64,000 nucleotides of DNA from Cyclobacteriaceae bacterium (GTDB taxonomy: Bacteria; Bacteroidota; Bacteroidia; Cytophagales; Cyclobacteriaceae). The DNA lies in assembly GCA_016787565.1 (NCBI GenBank), contig JAEUUG010000003.1, positions 1 to 64,000 on the forward strand. The letters run 5' to 3'. The first letter of the stretch is position 1. Every line of letters starts with the position of its first letter. A program made the translations under genes and the position numbers. Positions 44,173-54,447 of the stretch are shown in pieces. Below the pieces are notes generated by a model. It saw only the letters and a list, made by a program, of their open reading frames with translations. It did not search any database and had not been told where the DNA came from.

Positions 44173-46005
44173 CTACAAAAGAACGGCTGAAGCTTGCTTA
44201 TTCAACGAAAGTTCTTCCAGGATTTTGTGTAGCATCTCCTCTGCATCGCTAAGACTTTGTCCAAATTTTTGCTGAAGGGATTCAGCATGGTCAAATAAAT
44301 CTTCTTTTAATCGCTTATAGTACTGAATTCCCTCCGCCAGATTTTTGCTGAAATCTTCAAAATACTTTATCCGCTTCGCATCTGGCTTCTCGCGAAGTTC
44401 CTGAAGCTGTTCGCGAAGGTAATCAAGGTATAGACCGATTTCTTTGATGAACATGTGCGGTCGTTCGCTTACCTGGATGATGGTTTTACGTCCGTAAATA
44501 TGATCAACCATATCGCGGAGGGAAACAACTTTTGAAAAGTATGCAATGTTGGGCCCGGGACAAATGTTTACGGCTTTCAAGCGTTTAAGGAATGGAACCT
44601 CATACTTTAAACTGGCTGCGTTGCTCAGGCCAACACAAAGACATTCTTTATCCAGTATAGCCTGAATTTGCTTTTCCAGATCCTGTGAAGACAGGTTAGC
44701 GGATTTTAGTTGTATAATTTTTTTCTGCTGATATTCCCGGGATGCTGTGCAAATAGGTTCTGTTGTAAACTCAGTGTTTGTTGCCAGGTGTTTTTCCGTG
44801 CACGGACTGCCAGGTCGGCCAAGTGTGATACGATTTATTTTCTCTTTTTCAGAAGTTGTGCCCTTGAGGTAATTGAAGCGCACACCCAGCGGAGAATTTT
44901 TACTGAGCATAATGGCGTTTTCATCGGCCTGACAAAGGAGTTGAAGCGTTTCATCATCTACGGTTGTTGCTTCGGGAACAAGCAGGAAGGGAGAGCCCCA
45001 TCCTGTGGCATCAATGGAATAGTGCTCGCGCAGAAATAAGTCTTCTTCGTGGGTTCCAATACCTCCCTGCACAGAAATTTTAACCGGATGTGGTTTATCA
45101 AAGATTGCTTTTTGTTGTGCCGTTAACGAAGCGGTATAGAGCTGGTGCATGGTATCGGTTAATTCGGCTTTTTTATTTTTGAACTCTTCCAATATCGGCC
45201 CGAGTAAAAAACCATCTGTAGCGAATGCATGTCCTCCACAATTCAATCCGGACTCAATTCTAAATTCACTTACCCAGATTCCTTTTTTGGCGAGGTATTT
45301 TCCCTGGATGAAAGCTGAACGATAATCGCTGACTTTAATGACTACTTTTTTATCAAACTCGCCCCAGGCTTTGGCATCGAGTTCTGTGAATTTTTCCAGG
45401 TAGTTATAAAGACGTGGATTTAATCCTGCCGAAAAAATTACCGATGAATTGGTCAGGTTACTCTTCACATATCCCCGGAAAGCCGCTACAGCATCCGATC
45501 CGTCCTCGCGTAGTGTTCCGTTTTTATCTTTACTTTCCCTGTCCACTTTGGTCATGATGTTCACATCAATGCTCCCGGGTTTGATGTGATCGCGAAGCAG
45601 CTTTTCCAGTTTTTGCTTTTCATCGATATCGTTAGTGTTGGTGAAAAGCTGATAGATTTTTCGTAGCGCATGATCGGAAGGAAGCATTTCAAAATACTGA
45701 ACGATCTCGGAGTCTTTTTCAAAGGCCTCGTTTTTTAACTTCTCTACCTGCTGTTGCACAATGCGGTTCACCAGGTTGAGGTAATCTGTTATGCGTTTTG
45801 CACGATAGTCAGCTTCTTTTGTGGTAATGGGAATAAAGTGCTCCTGAAGTTCTTTGTAATAATGCCTGCGCATCGATTCCACCAGCCGGTCTTCAATAAT
45901 AGAGATGACGGAACTGATACCAAAGCGTGCCACTTTAATGGGTGAGTCAATGGTATAGGCTAATCCCATTACAGGGATATGGAATGTGTGTGGTGTAGGT
46001 TGCAT
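44173..46005 (-). CDS. conserved 610-residue protein of unknown function
   Basis: This soluble protein of 610 residues has no signal peptide. The N-terminus HIPVMGLAYTIDSPIKVARFGI and a central HPVKISVQGGIGTHEEDLFL look like strands of a TIM-barrel, and the second recalls the glycine-rich phosphate loop of flavin-dependent barrels such as nitronate monooxygenase. This is only a resemblance. Several Cys and His stand in the middle (ESGLNCGGHAF; GRPGSPCTEK; KECLCVGLSN; NICPGPN). The last ~100 residues are charged and helical, with coiled-coil character. I believe homologues occur across Bacteroidota, but I know no function. Start chosen at ATG 46005, not the TTG at 46026. A Crp/Fnr-like palindrome lies 48 bases upstream. 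Confidence 0.7.
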   Translation of the reverse strand: MQPTPHTFHIPVMGLAYTIDSPIKVARFGISSVISIIEDRLVESMRRHYYKELQEHFIPITTKEADYRAKRITDYLNLVNRIVQQQVEKLKNEAFEKDSEIVQYFEMLPSDHALRKIYQLFTNTNDIDEKQKLEKLLRDHIKPGSIDVNIMTKVDRESKDKNGTLREDGSDAVAAFRGYVKSNLTNSSVIFSAGLNPRLYNYLEKFTELDAKAWGEFDKKVVIKVSDYRSAFIQGKYLAKKGIWVSEFRIESGLNCGGHAFATDGFLLGPILEEFKNKKAELTDTMHQLYTASLTAQQKAIFDKPHPVKISVQGGIGTHEEDLFLREHYSIDATGWGSPFLLVPEATTVDDETLQLLCQADENAIMLSKNSPLGVRFNYLKGTTSEKEKINRITLGRPGSPCTEKHLATNTEFTTEPICTASREYQQKKIIQLKSANLSSQDLEKQIQAILDKECLCVGLSNAASLKYEVPFLKRLKAVNICPGPNIAYFSKVVSLRDMVDHIYGRKTIIQVSERPHMFIKEIGLYLDYLREQLQELREKPDAKRIKYFEDFSKNLAEGIQYYKRLKEDLFDHAESLQQKFGQSLSDAEEMLHKILEELSLNKQASAVLL

Positions 46006-46052
46006 CGTGTGGGAATTAAAGTGCAAAGGATTGTCTTTTAAACTTTAAACGA

Positions 46053-46068
46053 TATGACGTATGTCATA
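46053..46068. promoter_or_regulatory. Crp/Fnr-type inverted repeat
   Basis: TATGACGTATGTCATA is a 6-4-6 perfect inverted repeat. The half-site length and four-base spacer match sites of Crp/Fnr family regulators, though the half-site TGAC differs from the classical TTGAT. It lies between the divergent 610-residue protein gene and the ABC-F gene, nearer the former. Confidence 0.5.
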
Positions 46069-46210
46069 AAAGCGCATTTTATTTTGGTGGAGCCTGTTCC
46101 GGAAGAAGTTAAGATCTGTAGACATGACCGGGTACAAAATAAAATTGCCATGCAATGGTTTGAAGGCCAGTGAGCATTATTCAACATGCCTGTTTTACGC
46201 TGATTTCATT

Positions 46211-46218
46211 TACCTTTG
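46211..46218 (+). promoter_or_regulatory. candidate -7 element for the ABC-F gene
   Basis: TACCTTTG is an exact TAnnTTTG match 18 bases before the ATG at 46237. I see no clear TTTG at the -33 distance. Confidence 0.45.
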
Positions 46219-46233
46219 CGGTTTAATTTTTGA

Positions 46234-47856
<1,623 letters not shown>

Positions 47857-47859
47857 GGT

Positions 47860-48405
47860 ATGGTGACTTCGCGTCAGGAACTGATCTCATCAATCGAGTC
47901 GTATACCATTACCGAAGCTCTAGAGATTGAATTCAAAAGCAAATTTCTGCAATTGTTGCATCATCCCCGTGCTTATTTTAGAGATAACCTTCCGGGGCAC
48001 ATAACGGGCTCTGCCTGGATTGTAGATGAATCGCGAAAATTTGTATTGCTCACACATCACGCCAAGTTAAACAAATGGTTACAGCCGGGAGGACATGCCG
48101 ATGGCGATGAAAATATTTATAACGTTGCGCTTCGGGAAGCAGAGGAGGAGACAGGCTTAGCTGATTTTAAACTCCTTCAACATTCCATTTTTGATTTTGA
48201 TGTTCATACCATTCCGGCACGACCGGATTTTCCACAGCATTTGCACTACGATGTCCGGTTTATTTTCAAAGCTTCGCGCGACCAGGCATTAACGATTACC
48301 GAAGAGTCGCATGATCTCCAATGGGTAGCCCTTGCTGATATTGCCCAGCGCACGGAACATAATCAGTCCATGATCCGCATGGCGGAAAAAACGAAGCTAC
48401 TTTGA
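47860..48405 (+). CDS. Nudix hydrolase
   Basis: This 181-residue protein has a complete Nudix box GHADGDENIYNVALREAEEETGL (here split: GHADGDE, seven residues, then REAEEETGL), which binds Mg2+ and hydrolyses nucleoside-diphosphate-linked substrates. The substrate is unknown. It begins three bases after the ABC-F stop, so the two are co-transcribed. Its stop overlaps the convergent 53-residue membrane protein gene. Confidence 0.88.
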   Translation: MVTSRQELISSIESYTITEALEIEFKSKFLQLLHHPRAYFRDNLPGHITGSAWIVDESRKFVLLTHHAKLNKWLQPGGHADGDENIYNVALREAEEETGLADFKLLQHSIFDFDVHTIPARPDFPQHLHYDVRFIFKASRDQALTITEESHDLQWVALADIAQRTEHNQSMIRMAEKTKLL

Positions 48406-48558
48406 ACTGATCAGCAGCAAACCAAAGGAGACCACTACAATCCAGAATTTATACGGATTTACAGCATGGATGCTGACATAGTTCAATTGCATCAGCACCG
48501 CCAGTAATACCAGAATTACTGCGATGCCTTTTAGGATTGATCGTGTTTTATTGCTCAT
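48397..48558 (-). CDS. 53-residue two-helix membrane protein
   Basis: This small gene starts with ATG at 48558, overlapping the stop of the glutamine cyclotransferase gene as ATGA. The product has a basic start (MSNKTRSILKG), a helix IAVILVLLAVLMQLNYVSI, a short HAVNPYKFW turn and a second helix IVVVSFGLLLISS. The four-base overlap with the upstream gene and the clean two-helix pattern support translation. I do not recognise a function. Confidence 0.6.
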   Translation of the reverse strand: MSNKTRSILKGIAVILVLLAVLMQLNYVSIHAVNPYKFWIVVVSFGLLLISSK

Positions 48559-49421
48559 GGGTTTTGGGTTTGTTTTTCCTGAAGTTTCAAAACATAAATG
48601 ACCGGCCAGTATTTTCCGGTAACTAAAAACGATTCGGTGCCCGGGTGCCAGGCAATGCCGTTCATGACATCAATGCTGGGATTTATTTTTTCAGCTTTTT
48701 CTGCCAGCGATGTGAGGTCCAGTCGGCCAACAACCCGGCTGGTTCCCGGATCAATTTTTACGATGGTATTGGTTTGCCAGATGTTGGCGAAGATAAAGCC
48801 GTTTACATATTCCAGTTCATTCAGGTTCGTAGCATAGCCGCGCTCATCGCGTATGCGCAATGTCTTCACCGGCTTCAGTGAAAGTGTATCGAGGTAGTAA
48901 ATTTTCTCGGTCCCATCGCTCATGATTAAATGCTCATCGTTATTCGTCAGGCCCCAACCTTCTTTTGCAAAGGAGAGGGGAAACTCACCCAGTTTGGTGA
49001 ACGAATAGAGATCATAAATAAAACCGGTGTTGTTCTTCCAGGTGAGTTGGTAAACTTTGTTATTCAGGATGGTGATTCCTTCACCAAAATATTTTTTATC
49101 GAGTGTAACTTTCTTATCGGGTTTGCCGGTGGCAATATCCACAATACCAATCCATGAATTTTTCTCACCGGTACTCTCGTATAATTTTCCTTGGTGTATC
49201 AGTAGCCCCTGTGTAAAGGATTGCGTATCGTGTGGCCAGGCATCGCGAACGGTGTAGGCGATGGTGAGGGTGTCACTGACGAGGCGCTTGTTTTCTTTTT
49301 CAACGGAGCACGATTGCAGAACAAAAACAGCGAGTAGGGCAGCACCCAGCGGGTGAAATGCTTTACTGTTATTTTCCCGGTAAGCGGGATTCCGGATCAG
49401 GTTACTCAAAAATCTTTTCAT
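48555..49421 (-). CDS. glutaminyl-peptide cyclotransferase (glutamine cyclotransferase family) lipoprotein
   Basis: This protein of about 288 residues has a lipoprotein signal (LLAVFVLQSC) and a five-bladed propeller of the plant/bacterial glutamine cyclotransferase family. The family pattern is HDTQSFTQGLLIHQGKLYESTG, YFGEGITILNNKVYQLTWK, EGWGLTNNDEHLIMSDGTE, LNELEYVNGFIFANIWQTN and MNGIAWHPGTESFLVTGKYWP. The enzyme cyclises N-terminal Gln to pyroglutamate on exported proteins, which fits type IX or Sec cargo whose mature N-terminus begins with Gln. ATG 49421 was chosen over a GTG six codons earlier. Confidence 0.88.
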   Translation of the reverse strand: MKRFLSNLIRNPAYRENNSKAFHPLGAALLAVFVLQSCSVEKENKRLVSDTLTIAYTVRDAWPHDTQSFTQGLLIHQGKLYESTGEKNSWIGIVDIATGKPDKKVTLDKKYFGEGITILNNKVYQLTWKNNTGFIYDLYSFTKLGEFPLSFAKEGWGLTNNDEHLIMSDGTEKIYYLDTLSLKPVKTLRIRDERGYATNLNELEYVNGFIFANIWQTNTIVKIDPGTSRVVGRLDLTSLAEKAEKINPSIDVMNGIAWHPGTESFLVTGKYWPVIYVLKLQEKQTQNP

Positions 49422-49429
49422 ACAGGGTA

Positions 49430-50338
49430 TTAATACCACTCTTCAATTTTATCGGCTGGTTTCCATTTTGAATCAGGCTCGAAATGTTGCCACAGCAAGC
49501 GTGACACCTTGCGCAACAATACATAGCCTTCATTATTGGGCGTCCAACTTTGATCGTGTTGGTTTTTAGTGATCACACAAAAAACGTAATCACCGTGCGG
49601 GGCATTCACAAGAACAACCTCCGAACGCGATTGATTGACCGCACCTTGTTTGGAAGCAGCCTGAATATAGGGCGGAATTTGTGAAAGCGCTTCGCTATCC
49701 CAATAAATACGAATCAGATTTCGGTAAATGCGTTCACTGGCTCGTGTACTGATCACTTTGCTTTCCCGAATGCGGACGAGCAACTCGGCCATTTCGCGTG
49801 GCGTAGTCTGGCCCCAGCCAAATTTTGATCGGTTAATTTCCCTTCCGGGCGTACGTGAATTAACGCGGGTTTGTGAAAAACCATTTTTATCAAGCCATGC
49901 ATTAATATTTGTTCCGGTTCCGGCCATGAGTTGGCACCACAGGCTGGCGGTGTTGTCGCTGGTGGTGATCATCAGCATCAATACTTTGCTTAATGATATT
50001 TTTTCACCATCCTTAAATGATCCTAGGATATCCTCACCTTCATACAGCAAGGAATCTTTGTAGGTAATCACATCATGGTAGTCAAGTTCACCTTTTTCAA
50101 TTCTATCAAAAACACCAATGGTAATGGGTACCTTGATCATGCTGGCTGTAGGAAAAAGTGTATCTGCGTTTATTGCCACTGTTTTGCCGGTTTTTAAATG
50201 GCGAACATAAATACCAACATCTCCTTTAAAATCTTTTATGGTTACTTCCAGTTGCTGCCGAAGTGCCTTGTCTTCTTTTTGTGCCACCAGGTTGGTTGTG
50301 CCTAGCATGAAGAGAAGAAGTGAGAATATTCTGTACAT
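49430..50338 (-). CDS. class A beta-lactamase-like serine hydrolase
   Basis: This 302-residue exported protein has a signal peptide ending VAQ (about 20). Serine beta-lactamase/transpeptidase motifs are SxxK at Ser66-Lys69 (TASMIK) and SDN at 127-129 (TTSDNTA). KQG at 230-232 stands in the KTG position. The omega loop is short and reads SRTPGREIN (161-169), so a Glu (167) is present but the classical RxExxLN spacing is altered. It may be a weak beta-lactamase or another serine hydrolase; resistance cannot be inferred. ATG 50338 was chosen because the upstream frame lacks a signal. It lies nine bases from the cyclotransferase start and may be co-transcribed. Confidence 0.75.
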   Translation of the reverse strand: MYRIFSLLLFMLGTTNLVAQKEDKALRQQLEVTIKDFKGDVGIYVRHLKTGKTVAINADTLFPTASMIKVPITIGVFDRIEKGELDYHDVITYKDSLLYEGEDILGSFKDGEKISLSKVLMLMITTSDNTASLWCQLMAGTGTNINAWLDKNGFSQTRVNSRTPGREINRSKFGWGQTTPREMAELLVRIRESKVISTRASERIYRNLIRIYWDSEALSQIPPYIQAASKQGAVNQSRSEVVLVNAPHGDYVFCVITKNQHDQSWTPNNEGYVLLRKVSRLLWQHFEPDSKWKPADKIEEWY

Positions 50339-50343
50339 AATCT

Positions 50344-50351
50344 TACTTTTG
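50344..50351 (+). promoter_or_regulatory. candidate -7 element for tsaC/sua5
   Basis: TACTTTTG is an exact TAnnTTTG ten bases before the ATG at 50362, implying a very short leader. No clear -33 TTTG is visible. Confidence 0.45.
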
Positions 50352-50361
50352 CATTCAATAT

Positions 50362-51309
50362 ATGGCAGAAATCGGTAAAGATATAACGAAAGCGAAGCAA
50401 CTTTTGGAAGCGGGAGAGCTTGTGGCCATTCCAACTGAAACGGTATACGGCCTCGCAGGCAATGCACTGGACGTTACTGCCGTCACAAAAATTTTTGTTG
50501 CGAAAAATCGCCCTGAATTTGATCCACTCATCGTACACATTGCTGATCGGGCGCAAGTGAACGTGTATGCAGAGAATATCCCTGAACTCGCCCAGCAATT
50601 GGCGGAGCGGTTCTGGCCCGGGCCATTAACGCTGGTACTGAGGCGGAAAAATAATATTCCTGATCTTGTTACCTCCGGACTGGATACAGTGGGCATTCGT
50701 TGCCCCGATCATGCCTTGACACGTGAACTGTTGCAATCTCTTTCTTTCCCGTTAGCAGCACCCAGTGCCAATCCGTTTGGATATGTGAGTCCGACTACAC
50801 CCGCGCATGTGAATGATCAACTGGGTGATAAACTATCCTACATTCTGGATGGTGGTGCTTGTGAAGTGGGTATTGAGTCCACCATTATCGGATTTGAAAA
50901 TGATGCTCCGGTTGTTTTTCGGATGGGCGGATTGAGTCTTGAAAAAATTGAAGCTGTTGTAGGCAAGGTACACATTGCAACGCATTCATCATCCAATCCG
51001 AAAGCACCGGGACAATTAGTAAGTCACTATGCGCCCCGGAAAAAGGTTATTTTGGGGGATGTCAAAAACTTATTGAAGGATTACGCGAAAGAGGTTTCGG
51101 CAGTTCTTTCATTTAAAACAAATTTCAATGTGCCACATCAATTTATTTTATCACCATCGGGGAATGTTGAAGAAGCTGCTCAGCGCTTTTTTACCGCATT
51201 GCGTGATCTGGACAAATTGCCGGTTGATGTTATTCTGGCGGAGCAAGTGCCTAACGTTGGTTTGGGTAGAGCCATCAACGATCGTTTGCACCGCGCCTCA
51301 GCAGCGTGA
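50362..51309 (+). CDS. tsaC: L-threonylcarbamoyladenylate synthase (Sua5/TsaC)
   Basis: This 315-residue YrdC/Sua5-type enzyme makes threonylcarbamoyl-AMP for the t6A modification of ANN-decoding tRNAs. The N-terminal YrdC domain has IPTETVYGLAGNALD and KNRPEFDPLIVHI, and SANPFGYVSPTTPAHV forms the ATP/threonine pocket. A C-terminal Sua5 domain of about 100 residues follows (APGQLVSHYAPRKKVIL is the linker motif), so it is the longer Sua5 form. Confidence 0.92.
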   Translation: MAEIGKDITKAKQLLEAGELVAIPTETVYGLAGNALDVTAVTKIFVAKNRPEFDPLIVHIADRAQVNVYAENIPELAQQLAERFWPGPLTLVLRRKNNIPDLVTSGLDTVGIRCPDHALTRELLQSLSFPLAAPSANPFGYVSPTTPAHVNDQLGDKLSYILDGGACEVGIESTIIGFENDAPVVFRMGGLSLEKIEAVVGKVHIATHSSSNPKAPGQLVSHYAPRKKVILGDVKNLLKDYAKEVSAVLSFKTNFNVPHQFILSPSGNVEEAAQRFFTALRDLDKLPVDVILAEQVPNVGLGRAINDRLHRASAA

Positions 51310-51396
51310 ACATAAATTCTTCACGCAATTTTCATCCCCTCTACTCTGCATACTCCTTTCTTTTCATTTACTTTAACATCGATTTAATTTTTGATC

Positions 51397-52497
51397 ATGG
51401 AAAAAACAAAAAAGGTCTTGATCCTGACAGGTGGAGGTGACTGCCCTGGCTTGAATGCCGTAATACGCGGTGTTGCCAAGCGTGCCCGAAAAGAAAAAAA
51501 CTGGGAAGTGTATGGCAGTATCGAAGCCTTCAATGGTGTATTGAACGAGCCACAGGAAATTATAAAACTAACCAGCAAGCGCACGGCCGGAATACATATC
51601 AGAGGAGGAACCATTTTAAAAACAACCAATAAAGGGAATCCGATCCAGTTCCCGCAGAAGCAGGCTGATGGCACCATAAAATTTATTGACCGCTCTGATG
51701 AATTGGTGAAGAAATTAAATGACCTGCACTTTGATGCGATCATCAACATTGGCGGTGATGGATCTCAAAAAATTTCAAAGACACTTTTCGATAAAGGAGT
51801 TCCTATTATTGGCGTCCCCAAAACCATCGATAATGATCTTTCCGCTACGGACCTTACGTTTGGTTTTCAAACAGCAGTTCAAATTGCCACCGATAGTTTT
51901 GATAAATTGGTTACAACAGCCGAGAGTCATCACCGTGTCATGATCATGGAAGTGATGGGGCGCGATGCCGGATGGATTGCCCTCCATACGGCCATTGCCG
52001 GAGGTGCTGAGATATGCCTGATTCCTGAAATTCCATACGACATTGAAAAACTGGTAAAGCGTATTGAACTGCGCTATAAAAAAGGAAGAGGCTTTGTCAA
52101 CATTGTGATTGCCGAAGGTGCTAAACCGAAGGATGGTACGATTACGGCTTCAGCAGGAGAAAAGGAATCAGAACATGTGCGGTTAGGAGGTGTAGCCTTT
52201 CAACTTTCCAAGCAACTAAAAGATGCCGGTGTGAAAGCTGAAATTCGTGAAACAGTATTAGGTCATGTGCAGCGCGGTGGTAGTCCGGTGGCGTTTGATC
52301 GTGTACTCGCATCACTCTTTGGCGTGAAGGCTTTTGAATTAGCGCTAGAAGGAAAATTCGGTCACATGGTGGCCTTAAAAAATAATTCTATTGTTTCGGT
52401 AACACTGAAGGAAGCAACGAAGGATTACAATTTCGTAAAGAAGGATTCCTACCTCGTGCAGGCAGCAAAGGGTCTTGGAATTTCGTTTGGCGATTAA
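51397..52497 (+). CDS. pfkA: 6-phosphofructokinase, group III type
   Basis: This 366-residue phosphofructokinase has the N-terminal ILTGGGDCPGLNAVIRG. In the phosphoryl-donor site, GGDGSQ has Gly122 and PKTIDND has Lys142. Pyrophosphate-using enzymes have Asp at the first position; Gly there with Lys at the second is, as I recall, the pattern of ATP-dependent group III enzymes. MEVMGRDAGWIALHTAI binds fructose 6-phosphate. ATG 51397 was chosen over an in-frame TTG. It is followed at five bases by argB, an unusual pairing of glycolysis and arginine genes that may reflect simple read-through. Confidence 0.9.
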   Translation: MEKTKKVLILTGGGDCPGLNAVIRGVAKRARKEKNWEVYGSIEAFNGVLNEPQEIIKLTSKRTAGIHIRGGTILKTTNKGNPIQFPQKQADGTIKFIDRSDELVKKLNDLHFDAIINIGGDGSQKISKTLFDKGVPIIGVPKTIDNDLSATDLTFGFQTAVQIATDSFDKLVTTAESHHRVMIMEVMGRDAGWIALHTAIAGGAEICLIPEIPYDIEKLVKRIELRYKKGRGFVNIVIAEGAKPKDGTITASAGEKESEHVRLGGVAFQLSKQLKDAGVKAEIRETVLGHVQRGGSPVAFDRVLASLFGVKAFELALEGKFGHMVALKNNSIVSVTLKEATKDYNFVKKDSYLVQAAKGLGISFGD

Positions 52498-52502
52498 CGA
52501 AA

Positions 52503-53291
52503 ATGAATAAGCTGTATATCATTAAGATCGGGGGGAATGTGCTGGATAACCCTTCTGTTTTAGAGAAATTTCTCTTTGATTTTGCATCCATCAAGGAACC
52601 AAAAATTCTGATTCACGGTGGTGGTAAAATTGCCACCCATATTGGTAATCAGATGGGTATCGAATCCAACTATGTTAACGGCAGAAGGATTACTGATGCG
52701 GCAACACTCGATCTGGTAACCATGGTATATGGTGGGTTAGTAAACAAACAATTGGTTGCGAAGTTGCAGCAAGGTAACTGCAATGCCATGGGGGTAACCG
52801 GTGCTGACGGCAACCTCATCAAGGCCACCAAACGTCCGGTGAAGGAAATTAATTATGGTTTTGTTGGAGACATTACCCCGCACAGTGTTAACACAGCCTT
52901 GCTCTATTTTTTACTGAAACAGAATACAGTTCCGGTATTTGCTCCGCTGACACATGCCGATGGCATGATGTTGAATACCAATGCCGATACCATTGCGTCT
53001 GTCATTGCAGTGGCCTTAAGCAAACATTTTGATGTGCGACTTATTTTTTGTTTTGAAAAGAAGGGCGTACTCCGGGATGTCAATCAATCGGAATCTGTTA
53101 TCCGTCATCTGCATAGAAATTTGTATGAAGAACTTTTGGGCAAACAGGCTTTTGCCGATGGTATCCTGCCCAAACTTGAAAATGCTTATGCCGCCATACA
53201 AGCCGGTGTAAAAGAAGTATTGATTGGTGATGCCAGTGACCTAATTCATAATACCGGACACGAAACAGAAGGAACATTAATTACGATTTGA
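52503..53291 (+). CDS. argB: acetylglutamate kinase
   Basis: This 262-residue kinase phosphorylates the N-acylglutamate made in the first step of arginine synthesis. The nucleotide motif IIKIGGNVLDNP is near the N-terminus, with LIHGGGKIATHIGNQMG and YVNGRRITDAATLDLVTMVY for substrate. It is separated from the argGCDF' locus by about 21 kb. It lacks the N-terminal extension seen in arginine-inhibited kinases, so feedback inhibition by arginine is less likely; this is an inference from length. Confidence 0.93.
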   Translation: MNKLYIIKIGGNVLDNPSVLEKFLFDFASIKEPKILIHGGGKIATHIGNQMGIESNYVNGRRITDAATLDLVTMVYGGLVNKQLVAKLQQGNCNAMGVTGADGNLIKATKRPVKEINYGFVGDITPHSVNTALLYFLLKQNTVPVFAPLTHADGMMLNTNADTIASVIAVALSKHFDVRLIFCFEKKGVLRDVNQSESVIRHLHRNLYEELLGKQAFADGILPKLENAYAAIQAGVKEVLIGDASDLIHNTGHETEGTLITI

Positions 53292-53340
53292 CGGGACGTT
53301 GAAGACGCAATTGACATGCGCCCATCAAGTCCAATACAAC

Positions 53341-54396
53341 ATGCAAAAACTTGAAGAAATAGCGCTTATCCTGCTTATGCAATTAATTGCCATACAATCC
53401 TTCAGCAAGGAAGAAGAAGAGGTGGCTTCTGTTATAGAAGATTTTTTTGACAGGCAGGGTGTACATTCTTACAGAAGGGGTAACAATGTGTGGGTGAGGA
53501 ATAAATATTTCAGCGCAGATAGACCAACCATTTTACTGAACTCACATCACGATACGGTGCGTCCAAATACCGGCTATACGCGTGATCCTTTAAAAGCGGA
53601 AATTATTGATGGAAAATTGTATGGCCTAGGTAGTAATGATGCAGGCGGTCCGTTGGTTTCGCTTATTGCTGCGTTCTTGCACTTTTATGATCGAAAGGAT
53701 TTAAAATACAACATTGTTTTAGCGGCTACAGCCGAAGAGGAGATTTCCGGTACGGGTGGGATTGAAAGCATCTGGTCTTCACTCACACCGATTGACTTTG
53801 CCATTGTAGGTGAACCAACATTGTGCGACATGGCCACTGCAGAAAAGGGCCTGATGGTACTGGATTGTGTTGCCAAAGGTAAACCCGGACATGCTGCGCG
53901 CGAGGAAGGCATCAACGCTATCTATGAAGCTATGCGCGACATCGACTGGATTCGAAATTATAAATTTGAAAAGAAATCGGAAACGCTCGGTGAAATCAAA
54001 ATGACAGTTACCGTGATTCATGCCGGCCGGCAGCATAATGTTGTTCCGGGAGATTGTGAGTTCACCATTGATGTTCGGGTAACAGATATGTACACATTGG
54101 AAGAAATTCTGGAAACCATCAAACAAAATATAAAAAGCCAGGTTACACCACGTTCGCTGCGCATGCGGCCATCGGGAATAGCCGAGGATCATCCGTTGGT
54201 GCAGTCCGCAAAAAAAATGGGATTGAAATTGTACGGCTCACCCACCACATCCGACCAGGCTATGATCCCGGTTTCATCTGTCAAAATTGGCCCTGGAGAT
54301 TCTGCCCGTTCGCACTCTGCCGATGAGTTTATTTATGTGCACGAGATTAAACAAGGTATTGATACGTATATTCAGCTGCTGGATAATGTGGTGTAA
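53341..54396 (+). CDS. argE: M20 family deacylase of the arginine pathway (ArgE-like)
   Basis: This 351-residue zinc metallopeptidase-fold deacylase has metal-site motifs NSHHDTVRP, LGSNDAGGPLVSLIAAF, AATAEEEISGTGGI (catalytic Glu pair) and VGEPT. In pathways with acyl-ornithine transcarbamylase this enzyme removes the acyl group from acylcitrulline. Its position between argB and argH supports that role. ATG 53341 (MQKLEE) was chosen; the frame upstream starts with a TTG and has no family similarity. Confidence 0.88.
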   Translation: MQKLEEIALILLMQLIAIQSFSKEEEEVASVIEDFFDRQGVHSYRRGNNVWVRNKYFSADRPTILLNSHHDTVRPNTGYTRDPLKAEIIDGKLYGLGSNDAGGPLVSLIAAFLHFYDRKDLKYNIVLAATAEEEISGTGGIESIWSSLTPIDFAIVGEPTLCDMATAEKGLMVLDCVAKGKPGHAAREEGINAIYEAMRDIDWIRNYKFEKKSETLGEIKMTVTVIHAGRQHNVVPGDCEFTIDVRVTDMYTLEEILETIKQNIKSQVTPRSLRMRPSGIAEDHPLVQSAKKMGLKLYGSPTTSDQAMIPVSSVKIGPGDSARSHSADEFIYVHEIKQGIDTYIQLLDNVV

Positions 54397-54447
54397 CGCA
54401 CAAGTGAGGGTACAAGAAAATTTAGGATTTAGTTAAACAATCAGCGA

